DNA of 64,000 nt from Erinaceus europaeus (taxonomy: Eukaryota > Chordata > Mammalia > Eulipotyphla > Erinaceidae): the NCBI RefSeq assembly GCF_950295315.1, contig NC_080168.1, positions 64,069,838 to 64,133,837 of the forward strand, written 5' to 3'. The first letter of the stretch is position 1. Each line of letters begins with the position of its first letter. The notes beneath the pieces were generated by a model that was given only the letters and a program-made list of their open reading frames with translations, searched no databases and was not told the DNA's origin. Shown here piece by piece: positions 54,874 to 64,000 of the stretch. The translations under genes were made by a program, and so were the position numbers.

Positions 54874-55132
54874 AACCCATTTTAGGTTTCAAACACACAT
54901 TCCCAGGCTCAGGTGACTCTCACATCTGCCACTGCCTTCAGGAGAGCAGCCCACATAAGTCTCAGCAGAGGCGGCCCTCAGCCCCCATGGGCCCCTCACC
55001 CCTGACGCCAGAATGAGTAGAAGGGGTGAAGCCCAGCTCCATGAACAAGTCTAGCATCCATGGATCAAGGTAGGGGATGGGACCACCAGACCTACCAGGA
55101 AACACCTCTCGTCATCACCATTGTCCCCACAG

Positions 55133-55255
55133 TGCAGAAGAGATGACTCTTGAGAAGCTAAGTGAGGAGGCATCTCTGCAGATGAAGACATGTGGGGAGG
55201 AACAGCAGCTGGTGGGGGACATGGATGGCTTTCTCCCAGAGGGTATGACGCAAAG
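55133..55255 (+). CDS. SMCO2: candidate first coding exon of an SMCO2-like gene
   Basis: Acceptor CATTGTCCCCACAG, donor CAAAG|GTGAGTCAGG (near consensus). ATG at 55143, then 37 codons and two bases (phase 2). The start reads MTLEKLSEEASLQMKTCGEE, with EEQQLVGDMDGFLPE after. From memory, human SMCO2 begins with a similar SLQMK...EQQL...GF pattern, and SMCO2 lies near STK38L on human 12p11. SMCO2 is a single-pass membrane protein with coiled coils and no established function. The match is weak and unverified. It could also be chance open sequence, but the splice signals and matching phase argue otherwise. Confidence 0.45.
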
Positions 55256-55481
55256 GTGAGTCAGGGCTGGGCTGGGGGTGCCTTCAGGGTGTTGGCTGGT
55301 CTGCAGGCCTCCTGGGGCTGTTGCGGCTCTTCAGTTCAGGGCCAGTCAGGGTTGACCTTCTCCCTACAGTTCTCCTCACTTTGACCTTGTGTGTATCTAC
55401 TGTGGCATGTCCTGTGACACACAGAAGGCGCCCACGATCATAAAGCAGGCAGACATTGGCTGAATAGAAATGTTCAAAATG

Positions 55482-55808
55482 GGGTCCAGGCAGTTATGCA
55501 CACACATCACCATGTGTGAGGACCCAGGTTCAAGCCCCTGGCTCCCCACCTGCAGGGGGGTCACTTCATGGGTGGTGAAGCAGGTCTGTAGGTGTCTTTC
55601 TCTCCCCCTCTCTGTCTTCTCCTCCTCTCTCAACTTCTCTCTGTTCTATCCAACAACAGTAATAATAACAACAATAATAATAGCAACAAGGGCAACAAAA
55701 TGAAGAAAATGTCCTCCAGGAGCAGTGGATTTGTGGTGCAGGCACCGAGCTCCAGAGATAGCCCTGAAGGCAGAATAATAATAATAACAACAACAATAAC
55801 AACAACGG
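55482..55808 (+). mobile_element. SINE-A1, long form
   Basis: GGGGTCCAGGCAGTTATGCA head (box A partly lost), TCCTCCAGGAGCAGTGGATT, (AAT/AAC)n tail. In the putative SMCO2-like intron. Confidence 0.88.
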
Positions 55809-56127
55809 ATGCGTGGATAGTGGCATACCTGGCTGAGCCTACATGTATCACTGCACAAGGATCCAGGTTGGAGCCCCTGGTCTCCACTTTCAGGAAGAAA
55901 GCTTTGCGAGTGGTAAAGCAGTGTTGCAGGTGTCTTTCTGTCTCTCTCCTTCTCTATCTTTCCCTTCTCTATTTCTGGCTGTTTCTATCCAATAATGAAG
56001 ATAATATTTAAAAATCAATTAAAAATTTTGAAAAAAATCAATGGGAAAAAAAAAAGCAAAAATGAATGCCAGAACAGTGGATTCACCAGGCACTGACCTC
56101 CCAATGGTAATCTTGGTGGCAAAAAAA
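55809..56127 (+). mobile_element. SINE-A2, long form
   Basis: GCGTGGATAGTGGCATACCT head, CTGGCTGTTTCTATCCAATA, GAATGCCAGAACAGTGGATT. Confidence 0.78.
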
Positions 56128-56399
56128 GAAAAAAAAGAAAGAAAAAGAAATGGCCAAAATAAGCATCTAGATTTATGATTGGGGTTGACAGGTCTCCATC
56201 ATTTCCACTAGCTGAAGGTATAAACGTTTTTAAAAATGTTTTTTTTTTGTGGGGCAATAATCATTTCGCAATTCTGTATGTATTAATGTACAGTATAAAC
56301 TTGCACAATGATATATGCCAATTTTATCTCTATAAATCTGGAAAAAATAAAATGACTTTTATAGTTGAAGTACAGATATTCTTTAAAATATATACATAT

Positions 56400-56675
56400 A
56401 GGGAGTCAGGCGGTAGCGCAGCGGGCTAAGTGCACGTGGCACAAAGCACAAGGACCGGCATAAGGATCCTGGTTCAAGCACCTGGCTCCCCACCTGCAGG
56501 AACGTCACTTCACAAGTGGTGAAGCAGGTCTGCAGGTGTCTATCCTTCTCTCCCTCTCTCTGTCTTCCCCTCCTCTCTCCATTTCTCTCTGTCCTATCCA
56601 ACAATGATGACATTAATAACAACAACAACTACAACAATAAAACAACCAGGGCAACAAAAGGGAAGAAATAAACAA

Positions 56676-56680
<5 letters not shown>
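56400..56680 (+). mobile_element. SINE-A1, short form
   Basis: GGGAGTCAGGCGGTAGCGCA head, CAATGATGACATTAATAACA, GGGCAACAAAAGGGAAGAAA. Confidence 0.93.

Positions 56681-56739
<59 letters not shown>
56681..56739 (+). repeat. (TA)24(CA)5 microsatellite
   Basis: TA run 56681-56728 then CA, between two A1 SINEs in the same orientation. Confidence 0.93.
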
Positions 56740-56740
<1 letters not shown>

Positions 56741-56743
56741 TAT

Positions 56744-57026
56744 GGGAGTCGGGCGGTAGTGCAGCAGGTTAAGCTCAGGTGGCGCGAAGTGCAAGGACCA
56801 GTGTAAGGATCCTGGTTCCAGCCCACGGCTCCCCACCTGCAGAGGGGTTGCTTCACAAGCGGTGAAGCAAGTCTGCAGGTGTCTATCTTTCTCTCTCCCT
56901 CTGTCTTCCCCTCCTCTCTCCATTTCTCTCTGTCCCATCCTACAACAATGACATCAATAACAACAACCATAACTACAATAACAATGAAAAACAAGGACAA
57001 CAAAAAGGGAAAATAAATAAATATTA
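56744..57026 (+). mobile_element. SINE-A1, short form
   Basis: GGGAGTCGGGCGGTAGTGCA head, CAATGACATCAATAACAACA, GGACAACAAAAAGGGAAAAT. Confidence 0.93.
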
Positions 57027-57042
57027 ATATATATATATATAT
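57027..57042 (+). repeat. (AT)n
   Basis: Short AT run at the SINE-A1 tail. Confidence 0.8.
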
Positions 57043-57216
57043 TTGTTATCTTATAGGACAGAAATATATTGAGAGAAGGAAGGAGAGAGAGACACCTGTA
57101 GTACTGCTTTGTACTTTGTAAAGTATCCTCCCCACTGGTGGGGAATGGGGGCTTGAACCTGGGTCCTTGCTCATGTTAATGTCTACACTTAACTGGGCCT
57201 GCCATTGCCCAGCCCA
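57043..57216 (-). mobile_element. SINE-A2
   Basis: CACCTGTAGTACTGCTTTGT, GGGGGCTTGAACCTGGGTCC, reversed head GCCTGCCATTGCCCAGCCC. Confidence 0.8.
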
Positions 57217-57330
57217 GAAGTAACAAATATTACTGGAAAAAAAAAAAAAACCTATGTGCATTGGTTAATATGTGGTAAAATATATGCTAAGGTTAAAACA
57301 GTCTATTTTTTGGTAAACATTTATTTCATT

Positions 57331-57400
57331 GAGAGAGAGGGAGAGGGAGAGGGAGAGGGAGAGGGAGAGGGAGAGGGAGAGGGACAGGGATAGGGACAGG
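57331..57400 (+). repeat. (GGGAGA)n, G-quadruplex motif
   Basis: Ten or so GGGAGA units drifting into GGGACA at the right. Sits at the end of a minus-strand tRNA-like element (to about 57480). Confidence 0.92.
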
Positions 57401-57479
57401 GACAGGGAGAACAGAGCACAGATGTAGCTTAAAGTGTTGAACCTGAGGTCTCATAATTGCAATGCTGGCATCTCCCCAC

Positions 57480-57960
57480 ACTACTTAGAGCCTTTTCAAA
57501 CAGGAGGGCTTATTAAACATTTATTTTATCACAGTTAACTGATGTTATCTGTTATCTGAGATAGAGCTTCATACGAGAGAGAGAGAAGCTAAAGCAGCCC
57601 TCTGGTACATGGGATGCCTTGCAGGGATTCCACTGGGAGCTTTAGACATGCACACCCTGTACTCCACAAGCTGAGCTGTTTACGTCCTGGGTTGCAGGAA
57701 GAACTTTGTCAAAGGCTTTCCAGAACCCCTCCGGTGTCAAAAGAGCTATTATGACACCAAAGGTGCTTTGGAGTCCATGTGTGACTTATCAATGGCTATA
57801 GTGCATATATCGGGAAAGGCTGAGCAGTTTGCACTTGGGCAAGCAGCATTCATTCAACTGACAGAAATGTCTGTACAGTCCAGGTTCTGCCCACTCCCCG
57901 CATCCACCCCCCTCCCCCTGACATCATGGTCATAAAAGGAGTTTAAACATTGAATCAACA
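57480..57960. other. intergenic or intronic sequence with a decayed SINE
   Basis: 57513-57690 resembles a decayed minus-strand tRNA-like SINE (ACCCTGTACTCCACAAGCTG). The rest is unrecognised. Confidence 0.4.
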
Positions 57961-58238
57961 GGAGGCCAGGTGGAGGCACACATACTACTAAGCTCAAGGG
58001 TCCAGGTTTGAGCCCCCAACTCCCCAACTGTACGAGGGATGTTTCACAAACAGTGAAGCAGCTCCCTCTCTCTCTCTCTCACTCTCTCTCTCTCTCTCTC
58101 ACTGTCTCTATCTCCCCTCCTCTCTCAATTTCTCTCTGTCATATCCAATAAAATAGAAAAAAATGGCCTTCTGAAACAGTGGGTTCATATTGCCAGCACC
58201 AAGCACCAGCAATAAACCTGGAGGCAAAAAAAAAAAAG
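57961..58238 (+). mobile_element. SINE-A2, long form
   Basis: GGAGGCCAGGTGGAGGCACA head, (CT)n, ATGGCCTTCTGAAACAGTGG, ATAAACCTGGAGGC, A12. Confidence 0.85.
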
Positions 58239-58285
58239 GAACAAAAGAAAAAAATGTAATTAACAAACCTTTTTTAAAAAAACAG

Positions 58286-58605
58286 TAGGGTGTGAGGGTG
58301 TGGTGCACAAGGACCTGGGTTCAAGCCTTTCCTCACCCCCACCCCCGTCACCACCCAGAGGTGGGAAGATCACTAGTGCTGCTACAGGTGTCTCTTCCCT
58401 CCACCTCCCCTCTCAATCTCTCTCTGTCCCATCAAAAGAAAAGAAAAGAAAGAAAAGAAAAGAAAAGAAAAGAAGAGAAAGAAAGAAAACAGGAGAAAAA
58501 GAAAGAAGGGGGGGAAGGTGAAAGATCAGGCTACCAGGTACAGTGGATTTGATGTGCAGGCACTGAACCCCAGCAATAACTCTGTTGGCAGTAAAACAAA
58601 TAAAA
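58286..58605 (+). mobile_element. SINE-A, long form, with internal AAAGA expansion
   Basis: GGTTCAAGCCTTTCCTCACC, then an AAAGA-rich expansion (58434-58510) between the pyrimidine-rich body and the 3' domain CTACCAGGTACAGTGGATTT. Confidence 0.75.
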
Positions 58606-58649
58606 AAACTAAAACCAAAATGCTAATAATGCATTTTTAAAAAAAAATT

Positions 58650-58760
58650 AGAGCCTTGCTCAGCTCTGGCTTATGGTGGTGTTGGGGATTGAACCTGGGA
58701 CCTCAGAGCCTTAGGCATGAAAATCTTTTTGCATGACCATTATGCTACCTCCCTAACCCA
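58650..58760 (-). mobile_element. SINE-B
   Basis: GCTCAGCTCTGGCTTATGGT, GGGGATTGAACCTGGGACCT, TGACCATTATGCTACCTCCC on the plus strand. Confidence 0.9.
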
Positions 58761-58779
58761 TTAGTATACATTTTTTTTT

Positions 58780-59087
58780 AGTTTTTTTAAAGTTTTTTTT
58801 TTATATTTATTTATTTTCCCTTTTGTTGCCCTTGTTGTTTTATTGTTGTAGTTATTATTATTGTTCTTGATGTCATCGTTGTTGGTTGGATAGGACAGAG
58901 AGAAATGGAGAGAGGAGGGGAAGACAGAGAGGGGGAGAGAAAGATAGACACCTGCAGACCTGCTTCACCGCCTGTGAAGCGACTCCCCTGCAGGTGGGGA
59001 GCCGGGGGCTCGAACCGGATCCTTTCGCCTGTTCTTGTGCTTTACGCCACGTGCGCTTAACCCACTGTGCTACCACCCGACTCCCTA
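58780..59087 (-). mobile_element. SINE-A1, short form, young
   Basis: Close to consensus. Minus-strand head GGGAGTCGGGTGGTAGCACA. Duplication TAGTATACATTTTTT on both sides (58765-58779 and 59089-59101). Confidence 0.95.
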
Positions 59088-59323
59088 GTATACATTTTTT
59101 AAGGAGGGGGAAATAATCATCATTTTCCAGGAGTGTAAATGAATTCATCCTTTTGAAAGCATAAGTTGATAAAAATCTGTTAAAATATAAAATATATATA
59201 TAGCTACTGACCTAGCAATTTTATTTTCAGGGTTCTCCAGCAGATATCCTTGTACAATTTCACCATGACACCTAGGTAGGTAGCAATTGATGAGAAGTGA
59301 TTGACTGGGGGGGTAGAATGAGG

Positions 59324-59528
59324 GCTGGGGGCTGGACAGTAGCACATGTGGTGTAACGAACATGTTACAATGTGCAAGGACCAGGGTTCAAGCCCCAGGT
59401 CCCCACTTGCAAGGGGAAAGCTTCATAAGTGGTGAAGCAGGTCTGCAGGTGTCTCTCCATCTCTCTCCCTCCCTCTCTCTCCCCCTTCCTTCTTGATTTC
59501 TTTGTCTCTATCCAATAAATAAAAACAT
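59324..59528 (+). mobile_element. SINE-A2
   Basis: GGGGCTGGACAGTAGCACAT head, GGTTCAAGCCCCAGGTCCCC, CTATCCAATAAATAAAAAC. Confidence 0.85.
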
Positions 59529-59576
59529 TAATAAGAATCTTTTAACAAGAAGTGATTAGTTAGAAGCAAAAATACG

Positions 59577-59866
59577 GGAGTCGGGCGGTAGTGCAGCAGG
59601 TTAAGTGCAGGTGGCACAAAATGCAAGGACCGGCATAAGGATCCTGCTTCGAGCCCCCAGCTCCCCACCTGCAGGGGAGTTGCTTCACAAGTGGTGAAGC
59701 AGGTCTGTAGGTGTCTATCTTTCTCTCCCCCTCTTTGTCTCTCTCCATTTCTCTCTGTCCTATCCAACAATAACATTACAAGTAACAACAACAATAATAA
59801 CTACAACAACAATAAGAAAACAAGGGCTACAAAAGGGAATAAGTAAATATTAAAAAATAAAGCAAA
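59577..59866 (+). mobile_element. SINE-A1, short form
   Basis: GGGAGTCGGGCGGTAGTGCA head, CTGCTTCGAGCCCCCAGCTC, GGGCTACAAAAGGGAATAAG. Flanked by AGAAGCAAAAATAC and AGAAGCAAAGATAC. Confidence 0.94.
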
Positions 59867-59972
59867 AGAAGCAAAGATACACGAGAACATCACATTTTTA
59901 GGCAAAAGCAATCTGATAGGAAGCTATATGTCTATTTGTGGAGAACTGATTAGTAAGTTATTTTGTTAATTT

Positions 59973-60045
59973 TTTAAAAATCTTTATTTATTTGACAGAG
60001 ACAGCCAGAAATTGAGAGGAAGGGGGAGATAGAGAGAGGAGATAG
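59973..60045 (-). mobile_element. SINE-A2, 3' part of split element
   Basis: ATCTTTATTTATTTGACAGA to GATAGAGAGAGGAGATA. Resumes at 60201. Confidence 0.83.
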
Positions 60046-60200
60046 GGGCCAAGTGGTGGCACAGCTGGTTTAGCACTCACATTAGAGCGATGAAGCAGGG
60101 CTGCAGGTGTCTCTCTGTCTCTTTCCCTCTCTATCTCCCCCACTCCTGTCAACTTTTCTCTGTCTATATCCAATAATAAATAAATAAAAATATTTTTTTA
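60046..60200 (+). mobile_element. SINE-A2, nested, internally deleted
   Basis: GGGGCCAAGTGGTGGCACAG head fused to CGATGAAGCAGGGCTGCAGG. Sits inside a minus-strand SINE-A2. AGAGAGAGGAGA is repeated at both junctions. Confidence 0.83.
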
Positions 60201-60344
60201 AAGAGAGAGGAGACAGAGACACTTGCAGCTCTGCTTCACCACTTGTGAAGCTTTCCTCCTGCAGGTGGGGACCGGGGGCTTGAACTCGGCTCCTTGTGCA
60301 CTATAACATGTATGCTCAACCAGGTGCACCACCACCTGGCCCCA
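60201..60344 (-). mobile_element. SINE-A2, 5' part of split element
   Basis: AGAGAGAGGAGACAGAGACA, GGGGGCTTGAACTCGGCTCC, GCACCACCACCTGGCCCC. Confidence 0.85.
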
Positions 60345-60603
60345 CCAAGTTATTTTAGATTTTCTTTATTTCGCTTACTCATTTTTGGTGCAGCCCAGAA
60401 GTAATGGAAGCATGATTCTTATGCAGCCTCTCAGGGAGCTGTCTGAGGCCATCTGGGGCAGACACGTCTCATACACAATCACCTCACTACAAGGCTGGCA
60501 GATCCTTCCAGGATAGACCCAGGGCGTCCCACCTAGGAAGCCGAGGGAGGGCGGGCACACACTGTGGGCCTCACACCCCTTCTGCCACGACTCTGCCTTT
60601 CAG

Positions 60604-60778
60604 TCTGCTGGCCAGCATGGACCAGTTCTTGGGTAGATCCAGTGACGAGGGTGACATCTTCTCTGGGGACAATGCAGCCGCCTTCCTTCCAGAGGTGGAG
60701 ACGGAGGAATGGACAAGTGCAAGACATAGCTGCCACCATGGGACAACAGAGGAATTTCCCAGCTCATGTCTCAGGGAG
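60604..60778 (+). CDS. SMCO2: candidate second coding exon of an SMCO2-like gene
   Basis: Acceptor ACTCTGCCTTTCAG, donor GGGAG|GTAAGG; 175 nt. Its first base completes the serine codon left open at 55255, and the joined frame stays open through 58 more codons. It reads LLASMDQFLGRSSDEGDIFS, then acidic sequence with LPEVETEEW. The D..L.RS.DE.DI.S pattern resembles what I recall of human SMCO2 after its first exon. The remaining exons (coiled coil and membrane segment) would lie beyond the window. Confidence 0.45.
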
Positions 60779-60907
60779 GTAAGGAAATCTCAAGTGGGTT
60801 TCCTCCAGTGTCAAGGGACTAGCTAGACTTCCCAAGCAAAAAAAAAAAAAAAGTATTTATTTACTTAGATATTATCTAAATTTATTTTGTATCTAATGTT
60901 AATTTTT

Positions 60908-61101
60908 AATTTATTATTGAATAGAGATAGAGAAATCGAGAGGGGCAGGGGAGATAGAGAGGGAGAGAGACAGAGAGACACCTGCAGACCTACTTCACCA
61001 CTTGTGAAGCTTTCACCCTGCAGGTGGAGACCAGGGGCTTAAACCTGGGTCCTTGTGCACCGTAACATGTGTGCTTAATTAGGTGTGCCATTGCCTGCCC
61101 C
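60908..61101 (-). mobile_element. SINE-A2
   Basis: TTATTATTGAATAGAGATAG, CACCTGCAGACCTACTTCAC, reversed head GTGTGCCATTGCCTGCCCCC. Confidence 0.85.
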
Positions 61102-61589
61102 CCTTAGCTATTTATTTATTGTCCTTGGGATTTGTGAAATATTCACATTTTCACCTTAGAGTAAACTACCATAAACTACCACGTGGAAAACCACCCCTCG
61201 GGGCCCCATGGACAATGATTAGTGTTGTGGTGTCTCCGTCTCTCCTCTCAAATAAGGATGAAAAGTGTGTGGCTCGGGAGACAGCTTATCCGGCACAGCA
61301 CAGGACTTGTATGCCTGAATCTCCTGGTTTGATGCTTGGTGAATGAATGAGTAATGAATGCCTCCTTGCTTAAGGCTACAAGTGCAGGATCAAACCCCAG
61401 AATGTGGTTTCAAAGACTTGAGTTTAATTTGAAGTCTTTTTTTTCTTCTTCTTCTTCTTTGGGAATAAAGGCAATATGTGACTCATATTGTTCAAGAAAG
61501 TCTGTCCGAATCAGAGGTACGGAAAAAAATGGAAAAAGGAAAAAATGTGGCTCCCTTCAGTCTTCCTAGTGGTAGAAAGGTATAAAAAT
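61102..61589. other. putative SMCO2-like intron, mostly unrecognised
   Basis: 61268-61345 resembles a SINE-D head (GGCTCGGGAGACAGCTTATC). A possible acceptor and donor pair at 61489-61520 was not accepted as an exon. Confidence 0.4.
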
Positions 61590-61772
61590 TAGGGACTACA
61601 TGGTGGTACACCTGGTTAAGCACACACATTACAGTGCACAAGGATCCAGGTTCAAGCCCCTGGTCCCCACCTGCAGAGGGAAAACTTCACGAGCAGTGAA
61701 GTGTCTCTCTCCCTATCTCTCTCTCCTCTCTTGATTTATCTCTATTTATCTATTAAATAAAGATAATATAAA
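61590..61772 (+). mobile_element. SINE-A2
   Basis: GGGACTACATGGTGGTACAC head, GGTTCAAGCCCCTGGTCCCC, ATTAAATAAAGATAATATAA. Confidence 0.83.
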
Positions 61773-61789
61773 AAAGAAGAAAAAAAAGA

Positions 61790-61912
61790 GGGTGGAGGGA
61801 AACAGAACAGTGGTTATGCAAAGAGACTCCAAGGCCCCTGGTTCAATCCCTGGGATCACCACCAGCCAGAGCTGAGCAGGGTTCTGGGGAAAAAGTAAAT
61901 AAAAAAGAAAGA
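61790..61912 (+). mobile_element. SINE-B
   Basis: GGGAAACAGAACAGTGGTTA, GGTTCAATCCCTGGGATCAC, CCAGAGCTGAGCAGGGTTCT, AATAAAAAAGAAAG tail. Confidence 0.88.
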
Positions 61913-61916
61913 AAGG

Positions 61917-62200
61917 GGAGTCAGGCAGTAGCACTGCGGATTAAGTGCACATGGTGCAAAGCACAAGGACGGGCAAAGAATCCCGGCTCCAGCCCCCAGC
62001 TCCCCACCTGCAGGGGAGTCGCTTCACAAGCAGTGAAGCAGGTCTTCAGGTGTCTATTTTTCTCTCCCCTTCTCTGTCTTCCCCTCCTCTCTCCATTTCT
62101 CTCTGTCCTATCCAACAACGACATCAACAACAGTAAGAACTACAACAATAAAACAATAAGGGCAACAAAAGGAAATAAATATAAAAAATTGTTTTTAAAG
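61917..62200 (+). mobile_element. SINE-A1, short form
   Basis: GGGAGTCAGGCAGTAGCACT head, CGGCTCCAGCCCCCAGCTCC, GGGCAACAAAAGGAAATAAA. Inserted in the tail of the SINE-B. AATAAAAAAGAAAGAAAG is present on both sides. Confidence 0.92.
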
Positions 62201-62204
62201 TGTG

Positions 62205-62227
62205 AATAAAAAAGAAAGAAAGAAGGA

Positions 62228-62279
<52 letters not shown>

Positions 62280-62320
62280 AGGAAAGAAAGAAAAAGGAAG
62301 GAAAGAAGGAAGGGAAGGCG
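62205..62320 (+). repeat. (GAAA)n microsatellite
   Basis: Long GAAA run with GGAA interruptions, seeded by the SINE-B tail copied as the duplication. Confidence 0.92.
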
Positions 62321-62935
62321 GGAGCCGAGCAGGTTCCTAAAACCGTCCTAGATCTGAGCCCACCTGGCAGCACCACAGGCAGCTCGGGAGCTTCACGGAC
62401 AGTGGAGTGGTGCTGTGGTCTCTCTCACCCACTTTTCCATTTTGCCGAAAAGTCCTACCTGAATCCTGTCTGTCTGTCCTCCACCAGTCACAAGGAACAA
62501 GCTCGAGGCCGGAAGCCATGTGTTTTCCCGCCAGCAGGCCTGTGCACATCATTCATAGCGCTCCCCACAACAGGGGTCGGACCTTTTAGTTCCTTGTGAT
62601 GCTGGGGAAACCGGAAAGGGGACTCATGTCTCTGTGCACTGGGGAGAAACCCTGAGGAAATATAGAAGAAGCGCACCGGCCCCTCAGGGAACAAGGAGAA
62701 AGGGGGGTGGGGAGTACCGGCCTTTTTGAAATTATCCTTCCAGAAACATGAGGCCTCTCAGAGGCGTCTCCCCTGCCTCCTGGAGCTCCTGCCGGGGGTC
62801 TAGCCCTGGGTTCGAGCCCAGAGGCTCTGGGTGGCCGCCAAAATGATGCCAGGTCCTGTTCGCAGGCCGTGAGGAATTAAAAAAAAAAACTCTTTTAGAC
62901 TGTTTTTTTGAGAGGAAAAGATTTAATTTCATCTA
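62321..62935. other. intergenic or intronic, weak SINE remnants
   Basis: 62345-62440 has a decayed SINE-like stretch (GGGAGCTTCACGGACAGTGG). No exon recognised. Confidence 0.4.
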
Positions 62936-63123
62936 TTTTATTATGTTTATTTTTTCATAGATAGAGAAAGGGAGAAATTGAGAAGGGAGGGGGAGATAGA
63001 CAGGAAGAGAAACCCCTGGAGCCCTGCTCCACCGCTCATGAAGCTTTCCCCCTGCAGGTGGGGACCAGAGGGCTTGAACCTGGGTCCTTGTGCACTCAAC
63101 CAGGTGCGCCCCTGCCTGCCCCC
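62936..63123 (-). mobile_element. SINE-A2
   Basis: TTTATTTTTTCATAGATAGA, CTGGAGCCCTGCTCCACCGC, GAGGGCTTGAACCTGGGTCC, reversed head. Confidence 0.83.
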
Positions 63124-63144
63124 CAAAAGGTTTAATTAATGTGG

Positions 63145-63250
63145 CTTGTTTGAAAAAGAGAGAGAGGCATCCAGCCCCTCTGTGGCATGTACGACTCCAG
63201 GGCTTGAACCCAGAGCCTTTCGCATGCAGGCCGGGGTCCCACCCACGGAG
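63145..63250 (-). mobile_element. SINE-D or E-like
   Basis: GGGCTTGAACCCAGAGCCTT and TCGCATGCAGGCCGGGGTCC on the plus strand. Weak. Confidence 0.45.
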
Positions 63251-63690
63251 CTTCACCCTTAGCTGCATTTTCACCCTGCTCGCATCACTCGCAGGAGCCC
63301 ACATTGGCTTCTAGAATGTACCATGGCGGGATGGGAGCAGAGGGGGGGCATCCCTGTGCAGTCAGAGACAGGAAGGCCTCTGAGAGTGTCCAGGGGTGGA
63401 CTCTTCCTCAGCCCAACCTGTAAGCCAGGTAGCCTTAGGCCAGCAAAGAGAGGGGGCGGAAAATCAAGATTTGCCTAATAATGCGCATGGAGGAGTCCAG
63501 TGACAGGTAGGTCCCCACCCCACTGTTACTGGAGGGCTCAGGGGTGTTTCTGCCCAAAACTGCAAAGGGGGTGGTCTCCTTGGCTTCCTTTTGGAAAGAA
63601 AAGGGTCTTAACTTGGGGAGGGAGGAGCTAGGGGTAGAGAGAAGCACCTACCCTGGGCTTGCATGTATCCCTTGAAGCATTCTTTCCTTT
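63251..63690. other. unrecognised sequence
   Basis: No splice-supported exon and no repeat identified. Confidence 0.4.
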
Positions 63691-63893
63691 ATCTTTTTTT
63701 TTTTTTTTTCATTTTATTGGATAGGACAGAGAGAAATTGAGAGAGAAGGGGGAGATTGGGAGAGAGAAAGATAGTCCCCTTAGGCCTGCTTCACTGCTTG
63801 TGAAGTGTCCCCGTTGCAGGTGGAGAGTGGAGGCTTGAACCCAGGTCCTTTCAAGGGTCCTTGTGCATATCCTTGTGCATAGTGCTGTGTGCT
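63691..63893 (-). mobile_element. SINE-A
   Basis: T16, TTGGATAGGACAGAGAGAAA, GGCCTGCTTCACTGCTTGTG, GGAGGCTTGAACCCAGGTCC. Confidence 0.82.
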
Positions 63894-63904
63894 CCCCACA
63901 TATG

Positions 63905-64000
63905 AGGCCGGGGCAGGGGAAGCTTCACAAGCGGTGAAGTAGGCCTGCAGGTGTCTTTCTCTCCCCTCTCAATTTCTCTTTGTCCTACTTAATAAAGTGA
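63905..64000 (+). mobile_element. SINE-A, 5'-truncated, cut by window end
   Basis: AGGGGAAGCTTCACAAGCGG, CCTGCAGGTGTCTTTCTCTC, CCTACTTAATAAAGTGA. Faces the preceding minus-strand copy, so the pair can fold on itself. Confidence 0.78.

Noticed and set aside
61489..61520. Possible small exon between AATAAAG and GAG|GTACGG
   Set aside because: The acceptor lacks an AG directly after its TCTTCTT tract, and the encoded ICDSYCSRKS does not fit the SMCO2 pattern.

Overview
This is a 64-kb piece of a mammalian nuclear genome. The most likely source is a hedgehog-like eulipotyphlan. Recurrent tRNA-derived SINEs, several L1 3' ends, solo LTRs and microsatellites fill most of the intergenic DNA. The consensus I can read from the SINEs resembles the Erinaceus-type (ERI-like) SINEs known from hedgehogs. 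The species call is inference.

Genes. The last eleven coding exons of STK38L (NDR2, an NDR/LATS-class AGC kinase) lie on the + strand from 1532 to 13577. Spliced, they give 402 residues ending in a normal stop. Aligned to the 464-residue human protein they are residues 63-464, and K119, D213, S282 and T442 all fall at the expected positions. A roughly 3-kb 3' UTR without SINEs follows. Near the right end, two exon-like segments (55133-55255 and 60604-60778, +) have matching splice phases and look like the start of an SMCO2-like gene. No ARNTL2 exon was seen between them, although ARNTL2 lies between STK38L and SMCO2 in human. Retrocopies: one broken RPL21 pseudogene (34598-35082) and two 3'-truncated 7SK RNA pseudogenes (22538-22729 minus; 25679-25913 plus).

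Repeat families, named locally. SINE-A has a tRNA-like head with A and B boxes, then a CTGCAGG(G) / GAAGCAGGTCTGCAGGTGTCT body, then pyrimidine-rich DNA. Its young subtype A1 begins GGGAGTCGGGCGGTAGCGCA and carries a CAACAA/AAT-rich middle. The older A2 begins GGGGCCAGGTGGTGGC. A 'long' form keeps a 3' domain bounded by GCCTCCAGG and CCTGGAGGC. SINE-B has GATAGCATAATGGTTATGCA and ends CCAGAGCTGAGCAGTGCTCT(GG). SINE-C has GGTGGTGCAGTGGATAAAGC and ends ACCAGAGTGATGTCTGGTTC. SINE-D and SINE-E are rarer, older tRNA-like elements. 'Family X' is an A-tailed retroposon that I cannot classify, seen three times.

Layout. 0-13.6 kb: STK38L exons with SINEs and one L1 in the introns. 13.6-17 kb: 3' UTR and flank. 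17-30 kb: SINEs, an old L1 broken into pieces, both 7SK copies and two younger L1s. 30-37 kb: family X, dense SINEs and the RPL21 retrocopy. 37-40 kb: a 150-bp inverted repeat and a solo LTR. 40-54 kb: SINEs, a second family X copy, a second LTR, a 21-bp-stem hairpin and the third family X copy. 55-61 kb: SMCO2-like exons among SINEs. 61-64 kb: more SINEs and microsatellites. Nothing here suggests an operon-type system; the interest lies in splice signals, retroposition products and inverted repeats.
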